A stretch of 64,000 nucleotides of DNA from Methanothrix thermoacetophila PT (GTDB lineage Archaea > Halobacteriota > Methanosarcinia > Methanotrichales > Methanotrichaceae): contig NC_008553.1 of the NCBI RefSeq assembly GCF_000014945.1, positions 124,001 through 188,000 on the forward strand, given 5' to 3'. A program made the position numbers and the translations under genes. This document shows positions 34,849 to 44,240 of the stretch, piece by piece. Each line of letters opens with the position of its first letter. Within the stretch, counting starts at the first letter, position 1. Below the pieces are notes generated by a model, which saw nothing but the letters and a program-made list of their open reading frames with translations, was not told the origin of the DNA and searched no databases.

Positions 34849-36366
34849 ATGAGACCGGTGGTTCTTATAATAATGGATGGCTATGGGCTCTCAGAGGAGA
34901 CAGAGGGAAATGCAGTAGCAGGTGCCCATAAGCCAAACCTGGACAGGTTGAAGTCCCAGTACCCCCACACATCTCTTGGAGCGTCAGGGCTTGATGTAGG
35001 GCTTCCCAGGGGACAAATGGGGAACTCTGAGGTGGGGCACCTGAACCTGGGCGCAGGAAGGATCGTCTATCAGGATTACACACGCATAAGCCTGGCCATC
35101 GAGCAGGACAGGTTGAAGGATGCAAAGCAGCTTGTCGATGCGATGGTGAAAGCAAGGGATTCTGGGAGAAATCTGCACCTGATGGGCCTGCTCTCAGATG
35201 GCGGCGTTCACAGCCACATCACGCACCTCTTCGCGCTTCTCGACATGGCAAAGGAGCTTGGGGCGAAGAAGGTTTACGTCCATCCCATACTCGATGGAAG
35301 GGACGTCCCACCGAGGAGCGCACTGACCTATGTCACACAGCTCGAGGAGAAGCTCACCCGGATCGGTATCGGCAGAATCGCCACCATATCAGGGCGCTAC
35401 TATGCGATGGACAGGGATAAGCGCTGGGACAGAACCGAGGCTGCCTACAGGGCCATGACTGAGGGTTTGGGGATTCACGCAGCCACTGCAGTGGAGGCGG
35501 TTCGTCTCGGCTACGATCGGGGCGAGACCGATGAGTTTCTCACGCCGACAGTGATCGATCCGAACGGGCTCGTCCGGGAGGGGGACAGCATAATCTTCTT
35601 CAACTTCAGGCCAGATCGCGCACGCCAGATAACCAGAGCTTTTGTGCAGCCTGATTTCAACGAGTTTGAGCGCAGGTACCTCAGACCGTTTTTCGTCTGC
35701 ATGACACAGTATGATGAAAGTATCGATGCTCCGGTCGCGTTTCCGCCAGAGTACCTGAAGGAGACGCTGGGCGAGATTCTGAGCAAGGCTGGTCTCACAC
35801 AGCTCAGGATAGCAGAGACCGAGAAGTACGCGCATGTAACATACTTCTTCAACGGCGGGAGGGAGGAGCCGTTTCCTGGCGAGGACAGGATCCTGATACC
35901 ATCTCCGAAGATACCGACATATGATCTCAAACCTGAGATGTCCGCTCCAGAGGTCACATCCACGGTAGTGGAGCGCATCAAATCGGGGAAATATGATGTT
36001 GTGATCATGAACTACGCCAACCCTGACATGGTCGGGCATACAGGTATATATGAGGCTGCAGTGCGTGCTGTTGAGGCGGTCGATCGTGGTGTGGGCATGG
36101 TTGTCGACGAGGTTCTTTCCAGAAGAGGGATAGCCCTCATAACCGCAGATCATGGGAATGCTGAGAAGATGGTGGACCGGAGCACAGGCGAGCCGCATAC
36201 AGCGCATACGACCAACCGGGTGCCGTTCATCCTGGTCGGCTGCGATCGTGGCATTGTGCTCAGAGACGATGGGATCCTCGCTGATGTCGCACCAACGATA
36301 CTTGCGCTGCTCGGCATAGAAAAACCCGAATCGATGAGCGGCAGATCGCTCATAAAAAAGGATTGA
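34849..36366 (+). CDS. gpmI: 2,3-bisphosphoglycerate-independent phosphoglycerate mutase
   Basis: 505 residues, the normal size of GpmI. It interconverts 3- and 2-phosphoglycerate with two metal ions. VVLIIMDGYGLSEE is the metal-binding start; GNSEVGHLNLGAGR has the catalytic Ser; LITADHGNAEKM and the later HTAHTTNRVPF are metal-binding blocks. This is the bacterial-type GpmI; the archaeal ApgM form is separate. Confidence 0.96.
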   Translation: MRPVVLIIMDGYGLSEETEGNAVAGAHKPNLDRLKSQYPHTSLGASGLDVGLPRGQMGNSEVGHLNLGAGRIVYQDYTRISLAIEQDRLKDAKQLVDAMVKARDSGRNLHLMGLLSDGGVHSHITHLFALLDMAKELGAKKVYVHPILDGRDVPPRSALTYVTQLEEKLTRIGIGRIATISGRYYAMDRDKRWDRTEAAYRAMTEGLGIHAATAVEAVRLGYDRGETDEFLTPTVIDPNGLVREGDSIIFFNFRPDRARQITRAFVQPDFNEFERRYLRPFFVCMTQYDESIDAPVAFPPEYLKETLGEILSKAGLTQLRIAETEKYAHVTYFFNGGREEPFPGEDRILIPSPKIPTYDLKPEMSAPEVTSTVVERIKSGKYDVVIMNYANPDMVGHTGIYEAAVRAVEAVDRGVGMVVDEVLSRRGIALITADHGNAEKMVDRSTGEPHTAHTTNRVPFILVGCDRGIVLRDDGILADVAPTILALLGIEKPESMSGRSLIKKD

Positions 36367-36369
36367 TTC

Positions 36370-37011
36370 TCACAGGTGCACGACATCAGTGACTGTGCCC
36401 GTATCGGTCACGATGGCGGCATCTCCGTTGGTGCCGAACCTGCTGTAGCTTCCCGATATCGTGTTGTTCTCCTGCACCAGGGTCAGCTTGTAAAGCACAT
36501 CCTCTCTGTACCTCTCGCCATCAAACACCTGGATCAGGTCGAGGCGCACATCTTCTCCCACAGAGCCCCTAGCCTTGAGAGGGATCGTTGAATTTCCCTC
36601 GATCAGGGCGCCGGTACCGTAAAAGACCGTGCCCACAGGATACAGAAGAAGCTCCACGTGCCTGCCATCGGAGAGGTTCATGCTCCAGCTCCCGCTCAGG
36701 TTGATCTGCGCCCGCTGTTCCACAGCATCGATGCTCTCTGCAGTCGTGTTGCTCTCATTTGTTGCAGAGGCATTTCCTGCCGCGCTAGTCGTCTTGATCG
36801 GGCCTGGCTCAGGCATCGACATGTCTGGCTTTGTTACGGGATTCGGCATGCCCATATTCGGCCTCTCGAAGCCGACAGGCGTGCCCGTATCAGATCCGAT
36901 CTCATATCCGCCGAGCCAGTTCACGCCGCCAGTCCCAGTGGGGCATCCAGCATGAGCAGCGCCAGCGAGCGCAAAAAGCAGGAGCAGAGCCAATATCACT
37001 GTTATGCGCAT
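36370..37011 (-). CDS. Secreted protein of unknown function
   Basis: 213 residues with a clear signal peptide (MRITVILALLLLFALAGAAHA). A Pro/Met/Thr-rich linker (residues 45-85) with several N-glycosylation sequons follows, then a beta-rich domain (about 95-213) with the block LSGSWSMNLSDGRHVELLL. No family recognised. The start is a good SD-less ATG. The gene converges on gpmI with 3 bp between the stops. Confidence 0.7.
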   Translation of the reverse strand: MRITVILALLLLFALAGAAHAGCPTGTGGVNWLGGYEIGSDTGTPVGFERPNMGMPNPVTKPDMSMPEPGPIKTTSAAGNASATNESNTTAESIDAVEQRAQINLSGSWSMNLSDGRHVELLLYPVGTVFYGTGALIEGNSTIPLKARGSVGEDVRLDLIQVFDGERYREDVLYKLTLVQENNTISGSYSRFGTNGDAAIVTDTGTVTDVVHL

Positions 37012-37062
37012 GCTCCTTAATCAAATCTCCAGGCTTTAAAGCTTGCCGTCGGCAGAGTGGAC

Positions 37063-37138
37063 CTGTGCGAATAAGGATTGAGTGTCTTCTCCATCCACGT
37101 GAGCCGCAGATCTCTGAATTCATCTCTTATCCAGACAT
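37063..37138 (+). repeat. 82-bp element, copy 4
   Basis: Begins CTGTGCGAATAAGGATTGAG and ends CTCTTATCCAGACA. The core TCTCTGAATTCA matches the family. Confidence 0.65.
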
Positions 37139-37154
37139 ATCCGGCAGAGCGGAC

Positions 37155-37235
37155 CTGTGCGAATAAGAAATGGCGCTGGAGATTCGGGCCATACTGCCTT
37201 TGTATGTCTAAGATGCTTAACCCCTATTCATACAC
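37155..37235 (-). repeat. 82-bp element, copy 5
   Basis: Begins CTGTGCGAATAAG and contains CTTTGTATGTC and CTTAACCCC, aligning with copy 3 in the same orientation. The right end has decayed. Confidence 0.55.
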
Positions 37236-37417
37236 GCCCTGCGAGCAGGGAAATCACCTCAATATCACATTTGACGCATAAGTGTGGAGACATCCTCTCC
37301 TGGATTATCCTGTTCACGAATCTCGATTCCAGCCGAATCATTCAGATATTCGTGCGTGCTACCATTACACACAGGCGTCGAAACATTCGAGGCAGACATC
37401 CAGGCGTGTCTAAACTA

Positions 37418-37425
37418 TTTATATA
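37418..37425 (+). promoter_or_regulatory. TATA box of the aIF1A operon
   Basis: TTTATATA in the context CTATTTATATAGG. Transcription is expected near 37448. Confidence 0.55.
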
Positions 37426-37452
37426 GGATATCCTGATACATGGTGTGGGCTG

Positions 37453-37539
37453 ATGAACTGGATAAATCTGCTCAGCGACTTTAAAAAATGTTTTGAGGTG
37501 ATAGGCTGCATCAAAAGAATGATGATGAAGCTGTTGTAA
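37453..37539 (+). CDS. Possible 28-residue leader peptide before aIF1A
   Basis: A short frame from ATG 37453 to TAA 37539. It starts about 5 nt after the predicted transcription start and ends 6 nt before GTG 37545. The peptide ([20 protein letters not shown], then KRMMMKLL) is amphipathic and hydrophobic. It contains the Shine-Dalgarno of the overlapping aIF1A reading frame. It may be a regulatory leader or a chance ORF. Confidence 0.35.
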   Translation: MNWINLLSDFKKCFEVIGCIKRMMMKLL

Positions 37540-37817
37540 CGAGGGTGAGGGTCCCTCGCAAGCAGAACAGAGAGGTATTCGGGTATGTGGAAAGCCTTCT
37601 GGGCTCCAACCGTATTAAGGTACGGTGCATGGACGGCCAGACCAGGATTGCCAGGATACCGGGAAAGATGAAGAAGCGGATATGGATCCGCGAGGGAGAT
37701 GTCGTAATAGTGGTTCCCTGGGAGTTTCAGGACGACAAGGCAGATGTGATATGGAGATACACAGGCCCTCAGGTCGACTGGCTTGAGCGCAAGGGCTACC
37801 TCAAATCAACACTATGA
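37506..37817 (+). CDS. eif1A: Translation initiation factor aIF1A, probable CTG start
   Basis: aIF1A binds the A site of the small subunit during initiation. The core [30 protein letters not shown] (given here in part) and [12 protein letters not shown] are standard. The annotatable GTG at 37545 gives 90 residues but removes an N-terminal part typical of archaeal aIF1A, here [15 protein letters not shown]. The only candidate start further up is CTG 37506, 7 nt after the GAGG of a perfect GAGGTGAT (37495-37502); an in-frame stop precedes it. I therefore extend to 37506; the alternative is 37545-37817. It overlaps rio1 by 4 bp. Confidence 0.85.
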   Translation: MHQKNDDEAVVTRVRVPRKQNREVFGYVESLLGSNRIKVRCMDGQTRIARIPGKMKKRIWIREGDVVIVVPWEFQDDKADVIWRYTGPQVDWLERKGYLKSTL

Positions 37818-38611
37818 AGCGAAGGAAAGAGGAAGAGCTCGACGCGCGTATCGATCTCTTCCGCAGGCGTATAAAGGACGCTAACGATTTGAAGGTAAGG
37901 GATGATGTTTTTGATACGCGCACCCTCATGAACCTTTACTACCTCTCCAAGAAAGGCTACGTCGAGGCCCTCGGGGGATCGATCAGCCGGGGGAAGGAGG
38001 CCAACGTCTTCCACGCGCTCGGTCGCGGGGGCAAACATCTCGCCCTGAAGATCTACAGGGTCGCAACAAGCGACTTCAAGGCGATGCAGGACTACATCCT
38101 GGGGGATCCGAGGTTCAGAAGCGTGAAGGGCAACAAGCGCAGCCTGGTGAACGCCTGGACCAGGAAGGAGTACAGGAACCTCCTCAGGGCAGAGGAGGTC
38201 GGCGTGCGCGTTCCCCACCCTTACGCTGTAAGGGAGAACATCCTCGTCATGGACTTCGTCGGCACTGATGGAGCTGCCGCGCCACTTCTCAGAGAGGTCG
38301 CGCTTGAGGGTGAGGAGGCGGAGCGCGCCTACAGGAGGATCGCGGATTACATCGTGCTACTTCATAACCGCGCGGGACTCGTCCATGCGGATCTGAGCGA
38401 GTTCAACATACTCTATGATGGAGAGCCTGTGCTGATCGATATGGGCCAAGCTGTGACGCTCGACCATCCAAACGCGATGGAGTTCCTCAAAAGGGATATA
38501 TCCAATCTGGTGAGATTCTTCAGGGAGCGCTACGGCATTGGCTCCGAGGACGATATATGGAGCAGGATAGCATCAGAGGAGAAAGATGCGCAGATGGAGA
38601 GAGGTTCTTAG
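37814..38611 (+). CDS. rio1: RIO1-type serine/threonine protein kinase
   Basis: 265 residues. The ATP loop reads [17 protein letters not shown], the catalytic loop [13 protein letters not shown] and the metal Asp VLIDMGQAV, all typical of RIO kinases. Rio1 acts in maturation of the small ribosomal subunit. It overlaps aIF1A (ATGA) and is followed directly by the KH protein gene, matching the conserved archaeal order aIF1A-rio1-dim2. Confidence 0.95.
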   Translation: MKRRKEEELDARIDLFRRRIKDANDLKVRDDVFDTRTLMNLYYLSKKGYVEALGGSISRGKEANVFHALGRGGKHLALKIYRVATSDFKAMQDYILGDPRFRSVKGNKRSLVNAWTRKEYRNLLRAEEVGVRVPHPYAVRENILVMDFVGTDGAAAPLLREVALEGEEAERAYRRIADYIVLLHNRAGLVHADLSEFNILYDGEPVLIDMGQAVTLDHPNAMEFLKRDISNLVRFFRERYGIGSEDDIWSRIASEEKDAQMERGS

Positions 38612-39136
38612 ATGAATATCAAGATTCCCAGTGACAGGATAGGCGCGGTAATAGGCCCGAATGGCGAGACGAAGCGGTATTTGGAGGAGAGGTGCAGTGT
38701 ATCGCTTGACATAGATAGCGAGAGCGGCGCTGTCACGGTGACGTCTCAAGGAGACGCCCTGGACGCCATGAGAGCCATCGATGTTCTGAGGGCCATAGCT
38801 AGGGGTTTCTCGCCGGAGCGGGCGTTTGCATTGCTGGACGACGATATGCTGATGCTTGACATCCTTGATCTATCAAGTCTAGCTGCAACGAAGAACGACC
38901 TGATACGGATAAAGGGAAGGATCATTGGGAAGGATGGCAAGACCAGGGAACTGATGGAGAGCCTGACAGGGGCGAGAATTTCAGTTTATGGAAAGACCGT
39001 CTCCATCATCGGATATCCTGAGCAGATCAAGGTCGTGCGCTCTGCTCTTGAGATGCTCATAGACGGCGCGCCTCATGGCAACGTTTACAGCTTCCTTGAG
39101 AAGAAGCGGAGAGATCTCCTGGAGATGGAGCTCTGA
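38612..39136 (+). CDS. KH-domain ribosome assembly protein (Dim2/Pno1 type)
   Basis: 174 residues with two KH domains. KH1 has the GPNG loop (IGAVIGPNGETKRYLEE) and KH2 the GKDG loop (IKGRIIGKDGKTRELME). The family binds the 3' end region of 16S pre-rRNA and works with Rio1 and Nob1. It starts directly after the stop of rio1. Confidence 0.93.
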   Translation: MNIKIPSDRIGAVIGPNGETKRYLEERCSVSLDIDSESGAVTVTSQGDALDAMRAIDVLRAIARGFSPERAFALLDDDMLMLDILDLSSLAATKNDLIRIKGRIIGKDGKTRELMESLTGARISVYGKTVSIIGYPEQIKVVRSALEMLIDGAPHGNVYSFLEKKRRDLLEMEL

Positions 39137-39137
39137 A

Positions 39138-40694
39138 ATGGATTTCAGCAGCGAGCAGTGGATAATTCTGATTGTACTGGCTCTAGGGCTGCTATCTCTC
39201 CTTGGTACAGCGCTCGGCGGTGGAAGGGGGATTAGCAGTTGGGGGCCGGTGATATTTGTGAGAACGACCAGGGGTCTGGGCCTCCTTGACAGGCTCGCAG
39301 GTGCGAGGAGTCTCTGGCGTTTAACAACAACGATCTTCATGCCTATCGTCATGGCAGGGATGATCTACTTTCTGCTCCTGCTGCTTCTGATGGTATACGT
39401 GATGTGGAGGGCGCCACCCGAGCCCGGGAGCTACAGCGCTCCACGGAACGTTCTGCTCATACCCGGTGTCAATCAGTACATACCACTTGTATGGGGATGG
39501 ATCGCTCTATGCGTTACGATAGTGGTACATGAGCTCTCACACGGAATCCTTTGCAGGGTCGAGGGGATTCGGGTAAAATCGATGGGTTTGATATTCCTGC
39601 TCTTCCCCATAGGCGCATTTGTGGAGCCTGATGATTCCGAGCTGTTCGGGGACGAGAAGAACCCACCAAAAGCAACATGTCAGGCGAGGATAAGAATACT
39701 GTCAGCAGGAGTTATCGCGAACTTCCTGGTGGCTGCGCTGGCGCTCTCTCTGTTCTTCGGTCCTGTCATCAGCGCGCTCTCACCGGTCGACAGGGTTGTC
39801 GTTGTTGATGTCGATCCTGAAAGCAGATTTGCAGGTGATGTCCGTGCAGGGATGGTTGTTTCGGGTGCGAGCAGCCTGGAGGAGCTTTACAGGATCGCAT
39901 CAGAGGGGAGGTCCCTTGAGCTCTTTGATGATACTTCCAGGGCAATAATCTCCGGAGAGCCTGTCCTCGGGGTGCAGGTCGTAGACACGTTCGACGGATC
40001 GCCGGCAAAGGACGCCGGAATGCCGGAGAGGTTCGTCATCACAGATATCAATGATACAAGAGTCGATTCACTCGAGAGCTTCAGGGACTACATGAACTCC
40101 ACATACCCAGGGCAGATTCTAAAAATAAATACCACAAAGGGATCTTACAGCGTGAAACTTGCGCCAAAAGGCGATGGCACAGGCATGATAGGGGTTGCGA
40201 TATCAGGCACAGCCCTATACCTCGATGGAGTTACCTTTCAGGAGTTACAGCCGGAGAGGTTCCTTGCGCTCATGAGATCGATCCCGTCAAGCGGATTGAA
40301 GGGTTTTAACACGCTCATGGGACTGCCGTTTACGGGCGTTGTAGGATTCACATCAGATGGATTCCAGGGCTTCAGCGGATCGATGCTCTACCTCTTCGAG
40401 CCAGCCGGATGGGCGGAGCCACTGGGTGGAAAAATATTCTGGATCGCAAACCTGCTGCTATGGATCGGCTGGATCAACATGTATGCGGGGCTCTTCAACT
40501 GCCTGCCGACGATACCGCTCGACGGCGGCCATATAGCTCGCGATATGATCAGGATGCTCCTAGATAAAGTGATGAGCGAGAGGAGCGCCGAGCGGTTCAC
40601 GAGAGGCATCGTGGCCGCGCTCTCCTGGCTCGTGATATCCTCACTCATATTCACAGTTCTCGGCCCGTACCTGGCTCATGGGATACCTCTCTGA
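39138..40694 (+). CDS. Site-2 protease family (M50) membrane metallopeptidase with PDZ domain
   Basis: 518 residues. Several membrane helices surround HELSH (the HExxH zinc motif near residue 135) and NCLPTIPLDGGHIA (the second zinc ligand motif near the C terminus). A PDZ-like domain (about 215-345) sits between them. Such proteases cut membrane-anchored regulators or signal peptides inside the membrane. ATG 39138 follows dim2 by 1 bp. The 3' end overlaps mfnF by 54 bp on the opposite strand. Confidence 0.9.
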   Translation: MDFSSEQWIILIVLALGLLSLLGTALGGGRGISSWGPVIFVRTTRGLGLLDRLAGARSLWRLTTTIFMPIVMAGMIYFLLLLLLMVYVMWRAPPEPGSYSAPRNVLLIPGVNQYIPLVWGWIALCVTIVVHELSHGILCRVEGIRVKSMGLIFLLFPIGAFVEPDDSELFGDEKNPPKATCQARIRILSAGVIANFLVAALALSLFFGPVISALSPVDRVVVVDVDPESRFAGDVRAGMVVSGASSLEELYRIASEGRSLELFDDTSRAIISGEPVLGVQVVDTFDGSPAKDAGMPERFVITDINDTRVDSLESFRDYMNSTYPGQILKINTTKGSYSVKLAPKGDGTGMIGVAISGTALYLDGVTFQELQPERFLALMRSIPSSGLKGFNTLMGLPFTGVVGFTSDGFQGFSGSMLYLFEPAGWAEPLGGKIFWIANLLLWIGWINMYAGLFNCLPTIPLDGGHIARDMIRMLLDKVMSERSAERFTRGIVAALSWLVISSLIFTVLGPYLAHGIPL

Positions 40695-41648
40695 GAGCAG
40701 GCGGGCCACAGCAAATGCAGGAAACACATCAGACAGCCTCTCGGTGTAGATCTCTGACAGGCGGATGCATTCCAGACCTGCGCGCTCGCATGCATCCTCC
40801 ACAATAAACTCGCCCACTCCGGCTGCAACGACCCTTCTGATCTTATGCCTCTCAGCTATTCTGGATATTCCAGTGGATACGATCGATATCTGGCGGGATT
40901 TTGCCTGCGCTGCGATCGAGAGCGCGCCGTCCTCCCCCAGCTCATCGAGGTCTGAGCACACGGTCCTCGCGAGCCTCCTGAGCGCCCCCTTAAGGCTCTT
41001 CGGCCCGCCGTCAGGAGTCTCACATGTATACGCATCCGGTTCTATATCTCCGAGAGCGAGATACACATCTGCTGTTATTGAGAAGAGCTCGGATGAGAGT
41101 GGAACAGAGCCACCAAAGAGCTCGACGCCCGGGAGCAACGCTGCAAGGTTTGTGCGCAGCAACCCTGTGTATAAAAGCTCACCGCGCAGGAGCCTTTCAA
41201 GATCCGTACAGCCGGAGAGCGGACGGTCCATCACAGGTATGATATCTGTGGTTGTCGAACCCATATCAGCTAGGATGCAACTCCCCACGTCTTTTAATAG
41301 GAGGGCTGCAGATGCAGACCAGTTTGCAGCAGCTAGATCCAGCGCCATCTCTCTCGAAACGCTCCGGTGAAACCCGCTCAGACCCCAAAAGTGCACGGGG
41401 CACTCAAACGCCCTTTCGACCTCAGATGCAATGAACAGCACTCCATCTCTCCGACACTCAAAGCAGTCCGCAAGCTCGCCGGTCATGACCACGCCCACAG
41501 CATCAGGTTCCAGCCTGGTACTCAGCTCCTCAAGATGCTCGCTAAGAGGTGCTTTCTTCCAGAGAGGAAGATACCGGATCTCTGAAAACCGCCCATCAGA
41601 ACTCGCCGCCTTTGTGTTCGCCCCGCCAATATCGACTCCGAGAATCAC
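40641..41648 (-). CDS. mfnF: Methanofuran biosynthesis condensing enzyme MfnF (hydantoinase A-like)
   Basis: 335 residues of the hydantoinase/oxoprolinase-like sugar-kinase fold. MILGVDIGGANTKAASS is the phosphate-1 loop, ILADMGSTTTDIIPV the phosphate-2 region, and GELLYTGLLRTNL a family block. MfnF joins the furan and tyramine-glutamate parts of methanofuran. The gene converges on the M50 protease gene with a 54-bp overlap. Confidence 0.85.
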   Translation of the reverse strand: MILGVDIGGANTKAASSDGRFSEIRYLPLWKKAPLSEHLEELSTRLEPDAVGVVMTGELADCFECRRDGVLFIASEVERAFECPVHFWGLSGFHRSVSREMALDLAAANWSASAALLLKDVGSCILADMGSTTTDIIPVMDRPLSGCTDLERLLRGELLYTGLLRTNLAALLPGVELFGGSVPLSSELFSITADVYLALGDIEPDAYTCETPDGGPKSLKGALRRLARTVCSDLDELGEDGALSIAAQAKSRQISIVSTGISRIAERHKIRRVVAAGVGEFIVEDACERAGLECIRLSEIYTERLSDVFPAFAVARLLSERYPMSQVRAENCEYE

Positions 41649-41717
41649 AGTTCTGCAGGCATATCCTTACCATAAAAGCTTTAGGTATGGAGCCTATGGA
41701 GTTTCTGGAGATTCATC

Positions 41718-42806
41718 ATGGCTGCTAAGGAGATGTACCCTGAGCCCACCTTTCTGGAATGCGGGTTCGCCGATCTGGACTACAAGGTGGTCCAGCGGGG
41801 GATCTGCTGCCTGTGCGGCACCTGTATAGCCCTCTGCCCCAGGATCGGGCAGCAGAATCGAAAGCCAACACTTATGGAGTACGATCCCCTTTGTGGTTTG
41901 TGCTACGCATACTGCCCGAGAAGCTTCTTCGACATGCCCTTCTTCGAAAAGAAGCTCTTCGGGAGATCGAGAGCGTCTGAAGAAGTCCTGGGAATATACC
42001 GGAGCGCGATGGCAGCAAGGGCGACGCCAGTTCGCGGCAAGGTTCAGGATGGAGGGGTGGTGACAGCTCTTCTGGTCCACGCGCTGGAGACCGGCGTGAT
42101 CGATTGCGCTGTTGTGACCGATAGAAACTCGAGGTGGCAGACCACACCCAAAGTCGCGACCACTCCCGAGGAGATTATCGCAGCTGCAGGCACCAAGTAC
42201 ACCATAGCCCCAAGCATTGCTGGTGTTCAGATGGCCATCAATAGTGGCTTCACGAAGATCGGGTTCACGGGAACGCCCTGCCAGATACAGGCACTTCGGA
42301 AGGCCCAGCTGCTTGATGAGCCATACCAGTTCGGCCAGGAGAGGATCGCCCTGATGATAGGTCTGTTCTGTATGGAGAACTTCGATTACCAGAGGCTCAT
42401 GACAGGCCTGGTGAAGGAGAAGATGAATCTACAGCCCACTGATGTCGAGAGGTTTGAGATACAGAGAGGCATGTTCAGGGTAATCTCGAAGGAGGGCACG
42501 AAGGAGGTGCCCCTCCAGGAGACAGATGAGTTCACATGGCCAGGATGCGGTCCTTGCTTCGATTTCACGGCTGAGCTTGCAGATGTGTCTGTAGGCAGCG
42601 TTGGATCCCCGGGCGGATGGTCCACGGTCCTCGTGAGGACCGATCCTGGGGAGAGCATCTACAGATCTGCTCTCTCTGCGGGCGTGATCGAGGAGAAGGC
42701 GCTGACTGATAAAGGCATGGCTCTCGTGAAGAGACTCGCATCGGAGAAGGTCTCGAGATTCGAGGATTATGCATCAAGATGCAAGCTGGATATAAGGAGG
42801 ATCTGA
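41718..42806 (+). CDS. F420-dependent FrhB/FpoF family Fe-S flavoprotein
   Basis: 362 residues. N-terminal CCLCGTCIALCP and CGLCYAYCP form a two-cluster ferredoxin part (residues 35-75). The remainder is the FrhB core (VRGKVQDGGVVTALLVHALE, then GTPCQIQAL and WPGCGPCFDFTAELADVSVG), which binds FAD and F420. Members include FpoF, FrhB and FqoF; which electron carrier it serves here is open, since no fpo or frh genes are near. GGAG lies 7 nt before the ATG. Confidence 0.88.
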   Translation: MAAKEMYPEPTFLECGFADLDYKVVQRGICCLCGTCIALCPRIGQQNRKPTLMEYDPLCGLCYAYCPRSFFDMPFFEKKLFGRSRASEEVLGIYRSAMAARATPVRGKVQDGGVVTALLVHALETGVIDCAVVTDRNSRWQTTPKVATTPEEIIAAAGTKYTIAPSIAGVQMAINSGFTKIGFTGTPCQIQALRKAQLLDEPYQFGQERIALMIGLFCMENFDYQRLMTGLVKEKMNLQPTDVERFEIQRGMFRVISKEGTKEVPLQETDEFTWPGCGPCFDFTAELADVSVGSVGSPGGWSTVLVRTDPGESIYRSALSAGVIEEKALTDKGMALVKRLASEKVSRFEDYASRCKLDIRRI

Positions 42807-42859
42807 GAAGGCTCTCTTGCAGGCTGGTGCGCAAAAGAGTTACAGGTTGATGGGAACGT

Positions 42860-44032
42860 ATGCTGTCAATAGGGCTTGCTGGAAAGCCGAACGCGGGTAA
42901 ATCGACGTTCTTCAAGGCCGCCACTCTGGCGGATGTCGAGATAGCGAACTATCCATTCACGACCATCGATGCCAACCATGGCGTCTCATACGTGAGAGTG
43001 AAGTGCCCGTGTGTGGAGCTCGGCATTGAAGGTGGATGCGGCAGATGCATCAATGGCAGCAGGTTTGTGCCTGTGGAGCTCATAGATGTTGCAGGGTTGG
43101 TGCCGGATGCGCATCTGGGGAGGGGCCTTGGAAATGAGTTTCTGGATAGCCTTCGCCTGGCTGAGGTCGTGATACATGTTCTGGATGCATCAGGTTCTAC
43201 GGATGCTGAGGGGAACCCTGTTGGCATTGGAAACTACGATCCTCTGAAGGATGTGGAGTTTCTCAAGCGCGAGATAAGCATGTGGCTCTTCGGGATCCTG
43301 GAGAGAAACTGGACAAAGCTGATGCGCCAGTACACCTCTGAGAAGGCTAAGCCGGAGCAGATCATATACGAGCAGCTTGGCGGCGCTGGCGTGTCCGATA
43401 AAGATGTGCGCTGGGCCCTCTCCCGCATGGACTCTGATCCTGCAACATGGAGCGAGGACGATCTCAGGAGGTTTGCAGAGCTTCTCAGGCAGTCCAGCAA
43501 GCCCATGATCATAGCTGCCAATAAGATCGATCTCGCGCCCAGGGAGAACATCCGGAGGCTAATGGAGCTCGATGAGATCGTTGTGCCTGTGAGCGGTGCT
43601 GCGGAGATCGCGCTGAGAATGGCTGATAAGGCAGGTGTTATAAGATACCTCCCTGGGGATCCTGATTTTGAGATCGTGGGTGAGCTCAACAGGGCCCAGA
43701 AGGCCGGTCTGGATAAGATAAGGGTTCTCCTGAAGGAGTACGGCTCCACCGGAGTGCAGGAGTGCATCAACCGCGCGGTCTTCGATCTGCTCGACTACAT
43801 AACCGTATACCCTGTGGAGGACGAGAACAAGTTCACCGACAGAGATGGGGTGGTCCTCCCAGATGCATTTCTCATGAAGAGAGGATCCACAGCACGCGAT
43901 CTCGCCTACAGGGTTCATACAGAACTGGGCGAGAGCTTCCTCTTCGCGATAGACGCACGCAGGAAGCTGCGTGTTGGGGAGAAGTATGAGCTGAAGGACG
44001 GGGATGTCATAAAGATAGTGGCGACGAAATGA
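42860..44032 (+). CDS. YchF/Ygr210-like Obg-family GTPase with TGS domain
   Basis: 390 residues. G1 is GLAGKPNAGKST, the switch region NYPFTTIDANHG, G3 DVAGLVPDAHLGRG, and G4 NKID. The last 80 residues form a TGS domain ending DGDVIKIVATK. The long insertion with CVELGIEGGCGRC places it in the archaeal Ygr210-like group. Probably ribosome-associated. Confidence 0.92.
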   Translation: MLSIGLAGKPNAGKSTFFKAATLADVEIANYPFTTIDANHGVSYVRVKCPCVELGIEGGCGRCINGSRFVPVELIDVAGLVPDAHLGRGLGNEFLDSLRLAEVVIHVLDASGSTDAEGNPVGIGNYDPLKDVEFLKREISMWLFGILERNWTKLMRQYTSEKAKPEQIIYEQLGGAGVSDKDVRWALSRMDSDPATWSEDDLRRFAELLRQSSKPMIIAANKIDLAPRENIRRLMELDEIVVPVSGAAEIALRMADKAGVIRYLPGDPDFEIVGELNRAQKAGLDKIRVLLKEYGSTGVQECINRAVFDLLDYITVYPVEDENKFTDRDGVVLPDAFLMKRGSTARDLAYRVHTELGESFLFAIDARRKLRVGEKYELKDGDVIKIVATK

Positions 44033-44120
44033 GATCCTGGCATACAGGCTCGCGATTCTACTGATCGTCGGTTAAGCAGCGAGGACTGTTAAGTCTGTTG
44101 TGCTGGTGATGCCAGGTTAA

Positions 44121-44140
44121 GTGGCTACTGAAGTAGCCAC
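44121..44140. terminator. Hairpin between converging genes
   Basis: GTGGCTACT-GA-AGTAGCCAC, a perfect 9-bp stem. No long T-run follows, so termination is uncertain; it may belong to the IS-related sequence just beyond it. Confidence 0.35.
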
Positions 44141-44169
44141 TGCTCTTATGTCAGATGGGTAACCAGAGT

Positions 44170-44198
44170 CAGGAAGCCCCGCCCTCGGGGCAGGGAGG
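44170..44198 (+). repeat. TnpB 3'-end hairpin relic (plus strand)
   Basis: GAAGCCCCGCCCTCGGGGC followed by AGGGAGG has the same form as the final TnpB codons at 32.7 kb and 60.1 kb (GAAGCCCTxCCC-TTCAGGG). No TnpB coding remains beside it. Confidence 0.5.
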
Positions 44199-44240
44199 AA
44201 TATCACGGATAGGTCCTTAAAATATTCAAACTCGAGCGGA

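Larger units (their letters stand above)
37012..37440. other. Intergenic region with two 82-bp elements
   Basis: About 430 bp without a gene. It holds two copies of the 82-bp element in opposite orientation, and both are preceded by the same flank GGCAGAG-GGACCTGTGCG (direct repeats 37051-37076 and 37143-37168). The rest shows no supported ORF. Confidence 0.5.

Noticed and set aside
44121-44140. Possible tRNA-like or attachment-site structure
   Set aside because: Only a simple hairpin without tRNA arms or direct repeats.
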